Positions 1 through 7,244 of a stretch of DNA of 14,294 bases are shown one piece after another. Source of the DNA: an uncultured Prevotellaceae bacterium (GTDB lineage Bacteria; Bacteroidota; Bacteroidia; Bacteroidales; Bacteroidaceae); assembly GCA_946624335.1 (NCBI GenBank), contig CAMOSA010000046.1, positions 1 through 14,294 on the forward strand, given 5' to 3'. Within the stretch, counting starts at the first letter, position 1, and each line of letters starts with the position of its first letter. The translations under genes and the position numbers were made by a program. A model generated the notes under the pieces. That model was given only the letters and a program-made list of their open reading frames with translations, did no database searches and was not told the DNA's origin.

Positions 1-58
1 CATCAAGCAATTGCTGCATCATCATCAAGCAATTGCTGCATCATCATCAAGCAATGCT
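1..58. repeat. 22-bp tandem repeat, about 2.6 copies
   Basis: Two perfect 22-bp units lie at 1-22 and 23-44, and a third partial unit at 45-58 has lost one T. Each full unit contains the palindrome AGCAATTGCT. The array touches the left edge, so it may continue outside the window. The unit length is not a multiple of three, so the array would change reading frame from copy to copy if it were coding. Frame 1 is open through it to a TAA at 103-105, so it could be the tail of an upstream gene, but I do not recognise the peptide. Confidence 0.85.
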
Positions 59-127
59 TTCACCCGTATTTGTCGGGCTACAAACCAACTAACATCAAAG
101 GCTAAACATCCCTAAATCACGAAGAGC

Positions 128-478
128 ATGAACAAGAAGTCAATACGATTCTATAAAGACCATGAGGTCAGAGCAATCTGGAACGAGGAGAACAGCAAGT
201 GGTGGTTCTCCATCGTGGATGTAGTGGCAGCAATCACAGAAAGCCCCAATCCACGGAAGTATTGGAGCGTCCTGAAAACCAGATTGAAGCAGGGAGGAAA
301 CGAGTTGACTACACGCTGTAGTCAACTGAAGATGACAGCTGCCGATGGAAAACGTTATGCCACCGACTGTTTTGCTCAGGATGACCTGCTGCAAGGAGCG
401 CTGACCGACCGCATCGACGATCGCGAGATATTCATGAAGGGTATTGACTATTCCTATTATTACGAACAAGAAGATTGA
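128..478 (+). CDS. Truncated BRO-N domain protein (phage antirepressor-like)
   Basis: This 116-residue ORF begins with a BRO-N (Bro/antirepressor N-terminal) domain. The visible pattern is FYKDHEVRAIWNEE, then WWFSIVDVVAAIT, the PRKYWSVLKTRL block, and an ADGKRYATDC stretch near residues 72-81. BRO-N domains bind DNA and occur in phage antirepressors and in accessory proteins of Bacteroidales. Complete members usually run well beyond 116 residues. Similarity fades after about residue 89, and the acidic, tyrosine-rich tail (residues about 90-116, ending YYYEQED) does not look like a BRO continuation. I infer that a deletion joined the BRO N-terminus to the C-terminus of a gene that once preceded hsdR, whose start lies 7 bp past this stop. 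The ORF is intact but probably not functional in its original role. Confidence 0.6.
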   Translation: MNKKSIRFYKDHEVRAIWNEENSKWWFSIVDVVAAITESPNPRKYWSVLKTRLKQGGNELTTRCSQLKMTAADGKRYATDCFAQDDLLQGALTDRIDDREIFMKGIDYSYYYEQED

Positions 479-485
479 CAACACT

Positions 486-812
486 ATGATAGAAAACGAC
501 CTGAAGGAAAAGAACTTTGAATCGGCCATCGAGCAATGGCTGGTCAATGAAGGTGGATATGTCAAAGGGAATCAAGCGACCTATGACAAAGAGCGGGCCA
601 TCGACTTGCCCACGCTCATCCGATTCATCGACCAGACGCAGCATAAGAAATGGGAACTGTTCTGCCGCAAGCATGGGGCGAATGCTGAAAGCCGACTGTA
701 TAACGACTTCCAAGATGCGACTGGTGTTCCTGTGCCGTTTGAATGTAAGTTTGCGTGCAAGGTCAAGAAAAGTATCACAGATTCTAATAAATATGGATGT
801 CAATTTAGCTAA
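486..812 (+). pseudogene. hsdR: Type I restriction endonuclease subunit R, N-terminal fragment
   Basis: The ORF from ATG 486 encodes the hallmark start of HsdR proteins: FESAIEQWLVNEGGY, KGNQATYDKERAIDLPTLI, and ANAESRLYNDFQD. HsdR is the DNA-translocating and cleaving subunit of type I restriction-modification complexes and is normally around 1,000 residues long. Only about the first 80 residues are present. After NDFQDATG (near 724) the similarity stops, and the remaining 30 or so codons run out of frame into the next gene, ending at 812. Neither the nuclease core nor the helicase motors remain, and hsdM and hsdS are not in the window. I read this as the relic of a restriction locus broken by deletion or by insertion of the following gene. 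Confidence 0.75.
746..753 (+). promoter_or_regulatory. Possible -7 element for the gene at 793
   Basis: TAAGTTTG matches the Bacteroidota -7 consensus TAnnTTTG. Transcription would begin near 760, about 33 nt before the ATG at 793. No good TTTG stands at the expected -33 position, so this may be chance. It lies inside the hsdR relic, which fits the following gene having its own promoter. Confidence 0.3.
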
Positions 813-3012
813 AGGAACCATACATGAATTCAAGGTGAAAGGAGTTCGCTCTAACTATCCCAACTCCTTTTATATCATTGATGTAGATGGCAAAGAGTAT
901 GCGATAAGGATGTTTCCCTCACAAGTAAAGGAGCCTGTGCCTGAGAAAATCAGTTGCTTGGTGCAGGAGAATGACGGGACGCCGGTCATTGTGCAAGATA
1001 CTACGGTCATCATCAAAGAACGCTATCCGATTGGTTCGGTTCACTCTTTCAAGGTAAGGAGCGAACTTCCAAATAATGACTTCTATGAGGTCGTGGATGA
1101 TGATGGCATTCATGCGAGGCTAAAGAAACCGAAAGATCAGATTCTCTTTCCGGGCCAAGCTGTACGATGTAAGGTGGATAGCGTCAAGAGGATTATGGTC
1201 TTTCTCTCTTTGGACAAGCAAAAGGTAGAGCCTGTCTTCTACTCGTTTGACCGATTTACGGAACTGATTGATGCCACTCATGCTCAGAAGTTGTGGATGA
1301 AGCAGTTCCTGAGAGAAACGGATTTGTTTGAAGATGTGCTGCGACAGTTGCAGGACAAGAACCCGATGTGGATTCTCAACGCGGTATATATCGTCTCAAA
1401 TCACTTGTCAGAATGGCTGCTACAGGCCTCACAGTCGGACATCAAACTTCTGAAGCTGTATCGATTCATCTGCCTGACGATGTTGGAACGGACTGATTTC
1501 CTCGTGAATTACGGCAACGAGAAGCCTGTTCATGAAGAGAAGCTATCACACATTATTAACACGCTGGATGACTACATCAAAGCTTTCAAGAAGATCGAGG
1601 ACGGCAGCGCGGAAGAGTATATAGGAAACATCCTTGCTAACCTGCGCGCGTCGGGCTATATTTATGAGCCGGAGAGAAGGCTGCAGGTTCTGATCTATAT
1701 TTATGCGCTGAAGCCTGACATGACCACCAAGTACATGGATGAGCTATTCGATGTGATTGTCAATAGCAACCACGAGAACTGGGTACAGGAACCGTTTAGG
1801 AGTGCTTTCATACGAATGCTGAGAATCTATATCCATAACCTTCAGGATAAAGCGGATCATATCTCTGATGTTAGTTTCCAGGACAACGAAAAGTTATTGA
1901 CGAACATCATCAGGGCGCTTCTTGTCATTTTACTGCTTTCGGAGGACATGACGACTGTGAATCGGCCGCTTTACATTGCACGATTCTACCGCTACGCTTC
2001 TGTAATCACAAAGAATGAGCAGTTGTTGGAGACCGCCCTCCAAGCGCTGTTCTCGGATGGAAAGCTTGGCTTTGAACTGCGCTGGCAGGTCCTTGGCTCT
2101 ATTCGTCAGCTTTGCTATTCACGTACTTCTGTTCCCGTTCGCCCGTTCCAGAATGACACAGCTATTTATGAAGGTGAAAAAGCCATGGTGAGCGTCCTGA
2201 AAGACACGATACTAATATCACCGAACATCAGGGCGAAGTCGTGTCAAAACAGACTGCCGGAATGGGTGCTACCTTGGCATCATTTTCAGCTGGCTACCAA
2301 CGATGATGAGTTCCGACGCCAAGTTGCCAAACAATCGCAAGATACGAAAGAATGGAGAAAGATGTGGGTCGAGCTGGAACGTGACTTATTTAATACTCTG
2401 ATAAGGCCAGTTGAAAAACATCCCAAGAAACTCTCTCCGGATTTGCAACAGGACGTTGAGATATACGTGACTGGCTGGCATACGGCTCTCGACAAAAGAG
2501 GCTATCCGCTATTCACGGCCAGAATATACTCTGAACAATATGAGGGCGATGGGCTGCTGTCGGCAAATGACTTTATAGCCTATGGGGTTCGCGATGTAAA
2601 TCTTGATACGTTCACAGATCCTGATAGCAACAGACCGTTCTTATTCAAGGCAAAAGTTAAAACGTTTGATAAAAACGGATTGTTGCGTTTTGACTGTACT
2701 GGGTTGGTCAGTGATTGGGTGCGTGAGGTATATCGTATTGGAGATCGTTTACGTGCAAGTGTAACGAAGACAACGCCTGGCGGCTATCTGGCTATTACAG
2801 AAGATGGATTTGCTTGTCGTATCCTGACGACTGAAACGCTCAACGCAGACGAAGTCGTTGAAGTGGAAATCTCACAATTTGGTCGAGGCGCAAACATTGA
2901 TGCAGAGTATGTAGGCAAGTCTGAAAATAAAGATGGCATGGATCAATTAAGCTGTTTCAATGAACTGATATATGCCTATGCAGATAAAAGAACACTGCCC
3001 GAAAAAATGTAA
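793..3012 (+). CDS. Large OB-fold/helical protein, N-terminal part of a frameshifted Schlafen AlbA_2 gene
   Basis: I place the start at ATG 793 (MDVNLAKGTIHEFKV). An in-frame ATG at 517 would add 92 residues, but that stretch is the shadow of the hsdR relic in another frame. The 739-residue product starts with two similar beta-rich modules (about 1-65 and 74-140), each with a G(T/S)(I/V)H(E/S)FKV start, resembling tandem OB/S1-like folds. A long, mostly helical region follows (about 145-590). Two further beta-rich modules sit near 635-735 (for example FKAKVKTFDKNGLLRFDC and IGDRLRASV). The frame stops at TAA 3010-3012, but the -1 frame stays open from there into the ORF ending at 4037, so this is probably the first two thirds of one protein of about 1,080 residues. 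OB folds suggest nucleic-acid binding. The biochemical role is unknown. Confidence 0.6.
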   Translation: MDVNLAKGTIHEFKVKGVRSNYPNSFYIIDVDGKEYAIRMFPSQVKEPVPEKISCLVQENDGTPVIVQDTTVIIKERYPIGSVHSFKVRSELPNNDFYEVVDDDGIHARLKKPKDQILFPGQAVRCKVDSVKRIMVFLSLDKQKVEPVFYSFDRFTELIDATHAQKLWMKQFLRETDLFEDVLRQLQDKNPMWILNAVYIVSNHLSEWLLQASQSDIKLLKLYRFICLTMLERTDFLVNYGNEKPVHEEKLSHIINTLDDYIKAFKKIEDGSAEEYIGNILANLRASGYIYEPERRLQVLIYIYALKPDMTTKYMDELFDVIVNSNHENWVQEPFRSAFIRMLRIYIHNLQDKADHISDVSFQDNEKLLTNIIRALLVILLLSEDMTTVNRPLYIARFYRYASVITKNEQLLETALQALFSDGKLGFELRWQVLGSIRQLCYSRTSVPVRPFQNDTAIYEGEKAMVSVLKDTILISPNIRAKSCQNRLPEWVLPWHHFQLATNDDEFRRQVAKQSQDTKEWRKMWVELERDLFNTLIRPVEKHPKKLSPDLQQDVEIYVTGWHTALDKRGYPLFTARIYSEQYEGDGLLSANDFIAYGVRDVNLDTFTDPDSNRPFLFKAKVKTFDKNGLLRFDCTGLVSDWVREVYRIGDRLRASVTKTTPGGYLAITEDGFACRILTTETLNADEVVEVEISQFGRGANIDAEYVGKSENKDGMDQLSCFNELIYAYADKRTLPEKM
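3003..3012 (+). other. -1 frameshift site joining two halves of one gene
   Basis: In the upstream frame the codons read CCC GAA AAA ATG TAA. In the -1 frame the same DNA reads AAA AAT GTA AGC GAC GAA and stays open through 3104 into the ORF that ends at 4037. Adding one A to the A6 run (3002-3007) would give a continuous E-K-N-V-S-D-E junction. The likely causes are a one-base deletion in the gene or a sequencing or assembly error in the homopolymer. A -1 slip of the lysyl-tRNA on the A run is possible, but the site is not a classic X XXY YYZ heptamer. Confidence 0.75.
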
Positions 3013-3104
3013 GCGACGAAGAGCAGGAGGATACGGCATTCCTTCAATCGAAGCTGCCTGAACGCAACGTCCAGGAACTTATTCACATTATAGACAGGAA
3101 ATCC

Positions 3105-4037
3105 ATGATAGTGAAGAGCCGCATCGATGCTTATAACCTATTGTCGTATGCCAGGATTCTTGCCCTGGTAATCGATGATAAGCGTATGGTGGCTCTTTTT
3201 GAGAAGCGCCTGCGTATCATAGATATGATGCAGCAGTACGCGATCAATAAGAAAATCGACATGGATGATTATCGCTTGTATTTCCGCGATAGCATTTCTG
3301 CTCTCGAAGCCTATCCGGAGATCTTCGACAAGGCCATGCAAATACATGCCTTATCTCTCGTCGGACAGACTGAAGCCAACAAAGAACTGATGGCGATGAG
3401 CAACAGGAAGGACTTGAAAACGGCGTCCAAGATTGCTGCTCTGGTCCTGGCTTATAACCTCCAGAAACCGTTTCACCTCACAGAAGCTGCTCATGAGATA
3501 CGGACGAAGTTCGAATCGCTCCTTGACATTGAAGAAGAGAAACCGACCCTTCCGAATTTAGGGTTCGAAGAGGGAATGAGCATCGAGTTTAAACAATCGA
3601 TGATCTATCCGCCTGACAATAATATGAAGCCCGACAAATTCGGGATGGGGAAACGCCTTATGAAAGTTGTGTGCAGTATGATGAATACGCAGGGAGGTAC
3701 TCTATACATTGGGGTGGATGATGCCGGCAATGTTACTGGGCTTGAAGAAGATTTCTCTTTCCTCTGTGGCTCTCAAATACATGAGGAGCAAAAGGCCAAA
3801 GACATCATGCACAATGAGTTGAGCAATCTGCTGGAAAGGACTTTCCATACGCTTGCCTCTTCTGTCATTTGTTCCTTCAACACGAAGGAAGGACAGTTGT
3901 ATATGACGGTTCAAATTCCGTCGGTTAATCAACTGGTGGACGTCGATGGCCAATACTATTACCGTGTAGGGCCGACTATTCATATTATGACCGCCAAGGA
4001 AGTCGTGAAGCGGAAGAGTTTGCTAAAAGTAAAGTGA
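3105..4037 (+). CDS. Schlafen-type AlbA_2 domain protein, C-terminal part of the frameshifted gene
   Basis: The 310-residue ORF is drawn from ATG 3105, but its frame is open upstream to 3003 and it most likely continues the gene that starts at 793. Residues 1-145 are helical. Residues about 153-305 form an AlbA_2 (Schlafen AlbA) domain: EGMSIEFKQS with the E-x4-E pair E156/E161, NTQGGTLYIGVDDAGNVTGL at 194-213 with D205/D206, and YYYRVGPTIHIMT near 284-296. In vertebrate SLFN13-type nucleases a similarly spaced Glu pair plus an Asp form the RNA-cleaving site, so the key acids look retained. Bacterial AlbA_2 proteins are usually annotated only as putative DNA- or RNA-binding, and some sit in defence or restriction loci. 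The hsdR relic just upstream fits a defence setting. Nuclease activity is inference. Confidence 0.75.
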   Translation: MIVKSRIDAYNLLSYARILALVIDDKRMVALFEKRLRIIDMMQQYAINKKIDMDDYRLYFRDSISALEAYPEIFDKAMQIHALSLVGQTEANKELMAMSNRKDLKTASKIAALVLAYNLQKPFHLTEAAHEIRTKFESLLDIEEEKPTLPNLGFEEGMSIEFKQSMIYPPDNNMKPDKFGMGKRLMKVVCSMMNTQGGTLYIGVDDAGNVTGLEEDFSFLCGSQIHEEQKAKDIMHNELSNLLERTFHTLASSVICSFNTKEGQLYMTVQIPSVNQLVDVDGQYYYRVGPTIHIMTAKEVVKRKSLLKVK

Positions 4038-4067
4038 TAGTCAAAAGAAAAACTCAAATAATATAAA

Positions 4068-4589
4068 ATGGAAGAAATTAGAATAGATCTTCGCCAGGCA
4101 ACACCCGAAGAGGTGCAACAGGGCGTGAGAGAAGCGCAACTGTGCTTCAAGCTGAATCATACGATGCCATATACAGATGAATGGCAGGCGTTTGAAAAAG
4201 AGTTATTTGGCGAGCTGGGTGAAGGAAGCCGAGTGATGACCCCTACAACCGTTGTTCGAGGTAAGAACGTCAGGATTGGTCGAGACGTGGTGGTGATGAA
4301 CAACTCGCTGTTCATGAGTGCCGGAGGTATCACCATCGAGGACAACGTGCTGGTGGCTGCTAACTGTCAGCTCATCAGTAATAATCACGACCCCGAGGAA
4401 CACGCCATACTGACGTGCAAACCTGTTGTGCTGAAACGTAATTGCTGGATAGGTGCGGGAGCTACGATCCTTCCAGGTGTGACCGTCGGGGAAAACGCCA
4501 TCGTGGCCGCTGGGGCTGTCGTCTCAAAGGATGTGGAGCCGAATACCGTCGTTGGTGGTATTCCAGCAAAACTAATCAAAAGACTATAA
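4068..4589 (+). CDS. Left-handed beta-helix (hexapeptide) acyltransferase, Maa/NodL-like
   Basis: This 173-residue protein belongs to the hexapeptide-repeat acyltransferases that move an acetyl group from acetyl-CoA to a sugar or similar hydroxyl. A short helical N-terminus (1-50) precedes repeats such as VVRGKNVRIGRDVVV and GITIEDNVLVAANC. The NNHD motif at 105-108 carries the likely catalytic H107, equivalent to the active-site His of maltose and galactoside acetyltransferases. The C-terminal coil has WIGAGATILPGVTVGENA and ends with VVGGIPAKLIKRL, the usual CoA-binding tail. Length is normal for the family. The start lies 30 bp after the AlbA_2 gene, with a 36-aa ORF 5 bp downstream. The acceptor cannot be told from sequence. 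Confidence 0.9.
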   Translation: MEEIRIDLRQATPEEVQQGVREAQLCFKLNHTMPYTDEWQAFEKELFGELGEGSRVMTPTTVVRGKNVRIGRDVVVMNNSLFMSAGGITIEDNVLVAANCQLISNNHDPEEHAILTCKPVVLKRNCWIGAGATILPGVTVGENAIVAAGAVVSKDVEPNTVVGGIPAKLIKRL

Positions 4590-4594
4590 AAACA

Positions 4595-4705
4595 ATGGAT
4601 ATTACAGTAAAATACAACGCCTTCGGCTCAGACGAAGAGGATGGACAGGAACTCGACATGGAGATCTCCGATAGTCAGTATGACCGTCCTCAGGCTTGTA
4701 TATAA
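4595..4705 (+). CDS. Small acidic ORF, 36 aa, unknown
   Basis: ATG 4595 lies 5 bp after the acetyltransferase stop and encodes an acidic 36-residue peptide (starting MDITVKYNAFGSDEEDG and ending in CI). It has no membrane segment or signal peptide. Its last 26 bp overlap the start of the next small ORF. The tight spacing suggests translation in the same transcript. It may also be the N-terminal stub of a longer protein whose remainder has been lost, since it stops just where the reading frame changes. I do not recognise a family. Confidence 0.4.
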   Translation: MDITVKYNAFGSDEEDGQELDMEISDSQYDRPQACI

Positions 4706-4811
4706 AAGTTTTTGGATATTAGTCGGATCATGTGCCGTCGGATTTGTAATAGCAATTATCGTTGATCTATCCAGCGAGAAGAAAGACAAAACCAAAGGAA
4801 AGAAGAAGTAA
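4680..4811 (+). CDS. Small single-pass membrane protein, 43 aa
   Basis: ATG 4680 opens a 43-codon frame ending with TAA 4809-4811. Residues about 11-29 (FWILVGSCAVGFVIAIIV) form one clear hydrophobic segment. It is followed by a strongly basic tail, KKDKTKGKKK, which by the positive-inside rule would face the cytoplasm. The ORF overlaps the preceding 36-aa ORF by 26 bp and ends 2 bp before the next ATG, as expected of translationally coupled genes. No family is recognised and the role is unknown. The TM-plus-lysine-tail layout is typical of real small membrane proteins, but a C-terminal remnant of a larger membrane protein is possible. Confidence 0.5.
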   Translation: MTVLRLVYKSFWILVGSCAVGFVIAIIVDLSSEKKDKTKGKKK

Positions 4812-4813
4812 CT

Positions 4814-5116
4814 ATGGCACTACCAAAATTCATTATCACCATGGATGGCTACCTACGCCTGGGTATGGTCAATCAGCACAAGGATTTGCTGAAAGGAAAT
4901 GACAGTTGCATAGGTGGGGGCTACTACCAGTTTGACTGGACCAGCAATCGCCTGATGCTTGACCGCGCATCGTATGACTTTGGTCGACCTCGATGGCACT
5001 TGCTCGAAACACTGAAGGTGCCGGAGGTGTATCGCGGACTGCGTATCGTATATTGCTACGATGATGGCCATGAGGACTTCATCGTGAGCGACGAATTGAA
5101 CATTGAATACTATTAA
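4814..5116 (+). CDS. Hypothetical protein, 100 aa
   Basis: The 100-residue protein (MALPKFIITMDGYLRLGMV...) starts 2 bp after the small membrane ORF and has a purine-rich AAGGAAAG ahead of it as a likely ribosome binding site. It is rich in aromatic and beta-prone residues, with a GGGYYQFDW patch and an acidic C-terminus (CYDDGHEDFIVSDELNIEYY). There is no signal peptide or membrane segment, so it should be cytoplasmic. I do not recognise a characterised family. Codon use and packing with its neighbours support a real gene. Confidence 0.7.
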   Translation: MALPKFIITMDGYLRLGMVNQHKDLLKGNDSCIGGGYYQFDWTSNRLMLDRASYDFGRPRWHLLETLKVPEVYRGLRIVYCYDDGHEDFIVSDELNIEYY

Positions 5117-5150
5117 CCCTTTATTGTTTAACTCAAAATAGGAAACAATT

Positions 5151-5666
5151 ATGAAGATTCTGATTCTACAATCCTCGCCCCGCGCTAAGGGAAACACTGC
5201 CTGGATGGCAGAAGTGTACAAGGACGCAGCTGAAGCTGCAGGCCATGAGGTAACGCTGGTGAATGTGGCCAAGAAAAAGATTGCAGGCTGTCTGGCCTGT
5301 GAGTATTGCCACGGCAAGGGAGAAGGCGCTTGCGTGCAGAAGGATGACATGCAGGAACTCTACCCGCTGCTGCAGGAGGCTGAGGTAATCGTGCTGGCCA
5401 CACCTATCTACTACTTCACCTTCAACTCTCAGATGCAGGCTGCCATCCACCGCTGCTACAGCATCATGAAGCCCGCCAAAGTGAAGAAGATGGCACTGCT
5501 CATGTCCTCCTATTCGCCGGGCGTTTATGATGCTGCCATCCAGCAATTCAAGTATCTGTGCGGATTCTGGAAAGCCGAGGATGCCGGGGTCGTCACAGCA
5601 ATGAACGACGAGCAGAAGACCGAGGAAACGAAGCAGAAGGTTGAGACGCTTATAAACAAGCTGTGA
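5151..5666 (+). CDS. Flavodoxin-like NAD(P)H-dependent FMN reductase family protein with Cys cluster
   Basis: This 171-residue protein has the flavodoxin fold of the FMN_red family. It opens with a beta strand and the FMN phosphate loop QSSPRAKGNT (residues 7-16), followed later by the second flavin-binding block VLATPIYYFTFNSQMQAAIHR. Cysteines C47, C50, C53 and C61 form a C-x2-C-x2-C-x7-C pattern. In archaeal iron-sulfur flavoproteins (Isf) a very similar compact motif binds a 4Fe-4S cluster, so this may be an Isf-like electron carrier; many bacterial relatives are annotated only as flavodoxin family proteins. Length is typical and no export signal is seen, so it should act in the cytoplasm. 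It lies 34 bp after the 100-aa ORF. The physiological substrate is unknown. Confidence 0.85.
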   Translation: MKILILQSSPRAKGNTAWMAEVYKDAAEAAGHEVTLVNVAKKKIAGCLACEYCHGKGEGACVQKDDMQELYPLLQEAEVIVLATPIYYFTFNSQMQAAIHRCYSIMKPAKVKKMALLMSSYSPGVYDAAIQQFKYLCGFWKAEDAGVVTAMNDEQKTEETKQKVETLINKL

Positions 5667-5722
5667 ATAACTATCCATCAGGAACGGTCATCAGCCATGC
5701 TGTTAACCGTAAATGTTGAAGT

Positions 5723-7225
5723 ATGCACGGTCGCACGTACATAGCCATTGACCTGAAGTCATTCTATGCCTCCGTGGAGTGCGTGGACAGAGGACTGGAT
5801 CCGCTGTCCACGCACCTCGTGGTGGCCGACCGCAGCCGGACGGAGAAGACCATCTGCCTGGCCGTGTCGCCGTCGCTGAAGGCGTATGGCATCGGTGGCA
5901 GAGCACGCCTCTTCGAGGTGGTGCAGCGGGTGCGGGAGGTGAACTACGAACGCCGGCAGGCGGCTGGGGGGAGCTTCACGGGCAAGTCTGTGAACGACAC
6001 CGAGCTGAAGGCGCATCCGGACTGGGAGCTGGACTACATCGCCGCACCACCACGGATGGCTCACTATATAGAGGTGAGTACGAAGGTGTATCAGACGTAC
6101 CTGAAGTATGTGTCGTCTGAGGATATCCACGTCTATAGCATCGACGAGGTGTTCATGGATGTGACACAGTACCTTAATATATATAGGGTGTCAGCCCATG
6201 AGCTGGCCATGCGGATGATACGTGACGTGCTGGCCACAACGGGCATCACGGCCACGGCGGGCATCGGCACGAATATGTACTTAGCCAAGGTGGCCATGGA
6301 CATCGTGGCGAAGCATGTGCCGGCAGACAAGGACGGCGTGCGCATAGCAGAGTTGGACGAGATGACGTACAGAAAGAAGCTGTGGAACCACCGACCGCTG
6401 ACGGCGTTCTGGCGCGTGGGACGAGGCATCGCCACGAAGTTAGCGGAGTTTGGCATCACAACCATGGGACAGGTGGCGCGCAAATCCTTGCAGAATGAGG
6501 AGTTCTTCTATCGTCTGTTTGGCGTGAACGCAGAACTGCTCATCGATCATGCCTGGGGATGGGAACCATGCACCATAGATTACGTGAAGGCATACCGCCC
6601 GGAGGTGAATTCCTTCAGCAGTGGTCAGGTGCTGCAGGAGGCCTACTCATGGGAGAAGGCACGAGTGGTGGTGCAAGAGATGGCGGATGCCATGGCGCTG
6701 GATCTCTTTGCCCAGCGGTTGGTAACGGACCAGCTGATGCTGACCATCAACTACGACACGGAGAACCTGACTAACCCTGAACGCAAATCACGATATACGG
6801 GGCCAGTGACGACAGACTACTACGGACGCATGGTGCCGAAGCACGCACATGGAACGGAGAACCTGCTGCGGCAGACGTCCTCATCATCGTTGATTGGGGA
6901 GGCCGTGCTGCGACTTTATGATCGCATCACAGACCACCAGCTGCTGGTTCGTCGCATTACACTGGTGACGAACCATGTGGTGCCGGAGGAACAGGTGAAG
7001 CCGAAAATGACTCCCACACAGCTGGACTTGTTCACGGACTATGAAGCCCTGGAGCAAAAGCAGAAGGAGGAAGAGGAGGCGCTGGCCAAGGAACGGCGGC
7101 TGCAGGCTGCGCAACTGGCCATCAAGGAACGATTCGGAAAGAATGCCATCCTGCGAGGTATGAGCTACACCGAAGGGGCTACAGCCAAAGAAAGGAACGC
7201 ACAGATAGGAGGACATCGCGCATAG
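5723..7225 (+). CDS. Y-family translesion DNA polymerase (UmuC/UvrX-like)
   Basis: This 500-residue protein is an error-prone polymerase that copies past DNA lesions. The palm carries the metal-binding residues D10 (YIAIDLKSFYASVEC) and D141/E142 (VYSIDEVFMDV). The fingers contain LAVSPSLKAYGIGGRARLFEV. The thumb helix-hairpin-helix region includes TATAGIGTNMYLAKVAMDIVAKH and LTAFWRVGRGIATKLAEFGI. The little-finger domain covers about 300-425. QLDLF at 433-437 fits the beta-clamp binding consensus QL(S/D)LF. A charged, Glu/Lys-rich helix and a tail (ILRGMSYTEGATAKERNAQIGGHRA, residues 476-500) follow, as in the Firmicutes UvrX and Bacteroidales relatives. The YolD-like ORF just downstream supports the UvrX-type assignment. 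No SOS box was identifiable. Confidence 0.93.
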   Translation: MHGRTYIAIDLKSFYASVECVDRGLDPLSTHLVVADRSRTEKTICLAVSPSLKAYGIGGRARLFEVVQRVREVNYERRQAAGGSFTGKSVNDTELKAHPDWELDYIAAPPRMAHYIEVSTKVYQTYLKYVSSEDIHVYSIDEVFMDVTQYLNIYRVSAHELAMRMIRDVLATTGITATAGIGTNMYLAKVAMDIVAKHVPADKDGVRIAELDEMTYRKKLWNHRPLTAFWRVGRGIATKLAEFGITTMGQVARKSLQNEEFFYRLFGVNAELLIDHAWGWEPCTIDYVKAYRPEVNSFSSGQVLQEAYSWEKARVVVQEMADAMALDLFAQRLVTDQLMLTINYDTENLTNPERKSRYTGPVTTDYYGRMVPKHAHGTENLLRQTSSSSLIGEAVLRLYDRITDHQLLVRRITLVTNHVVPEEQVKPKMTPTQLDLFTDYEALEQKQKEEEEALAKERRLQAAQLAIKERFGKNAILRGMSYTEGATAKERNAQIGGHRA

Positions 7226-7244
7226 TGCGAATGTAAAATGGATA

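Noticed and set aside
1..58. CRISPR array
   Set aside because: The units are directly adjacent with no spacers, so this is a simple tandem repeat.
517..792. Upstream in-frame extension of the gene at 793
   Set aside because: These 92 codons overlap the hsdR relic in another frame, are rich in Arg/Ser without a protein-like pattern, and the beta-rich domain begins right at ATG 793.
3002..3012. Programmed -1 ribosomal frameshifting as the main explanation
   Set aside because: The site is not an X XXY YYZ heptamer and no strong downstream hairpin was evident; a one-base indel in an A run is simpler. It is kept only as an open question.
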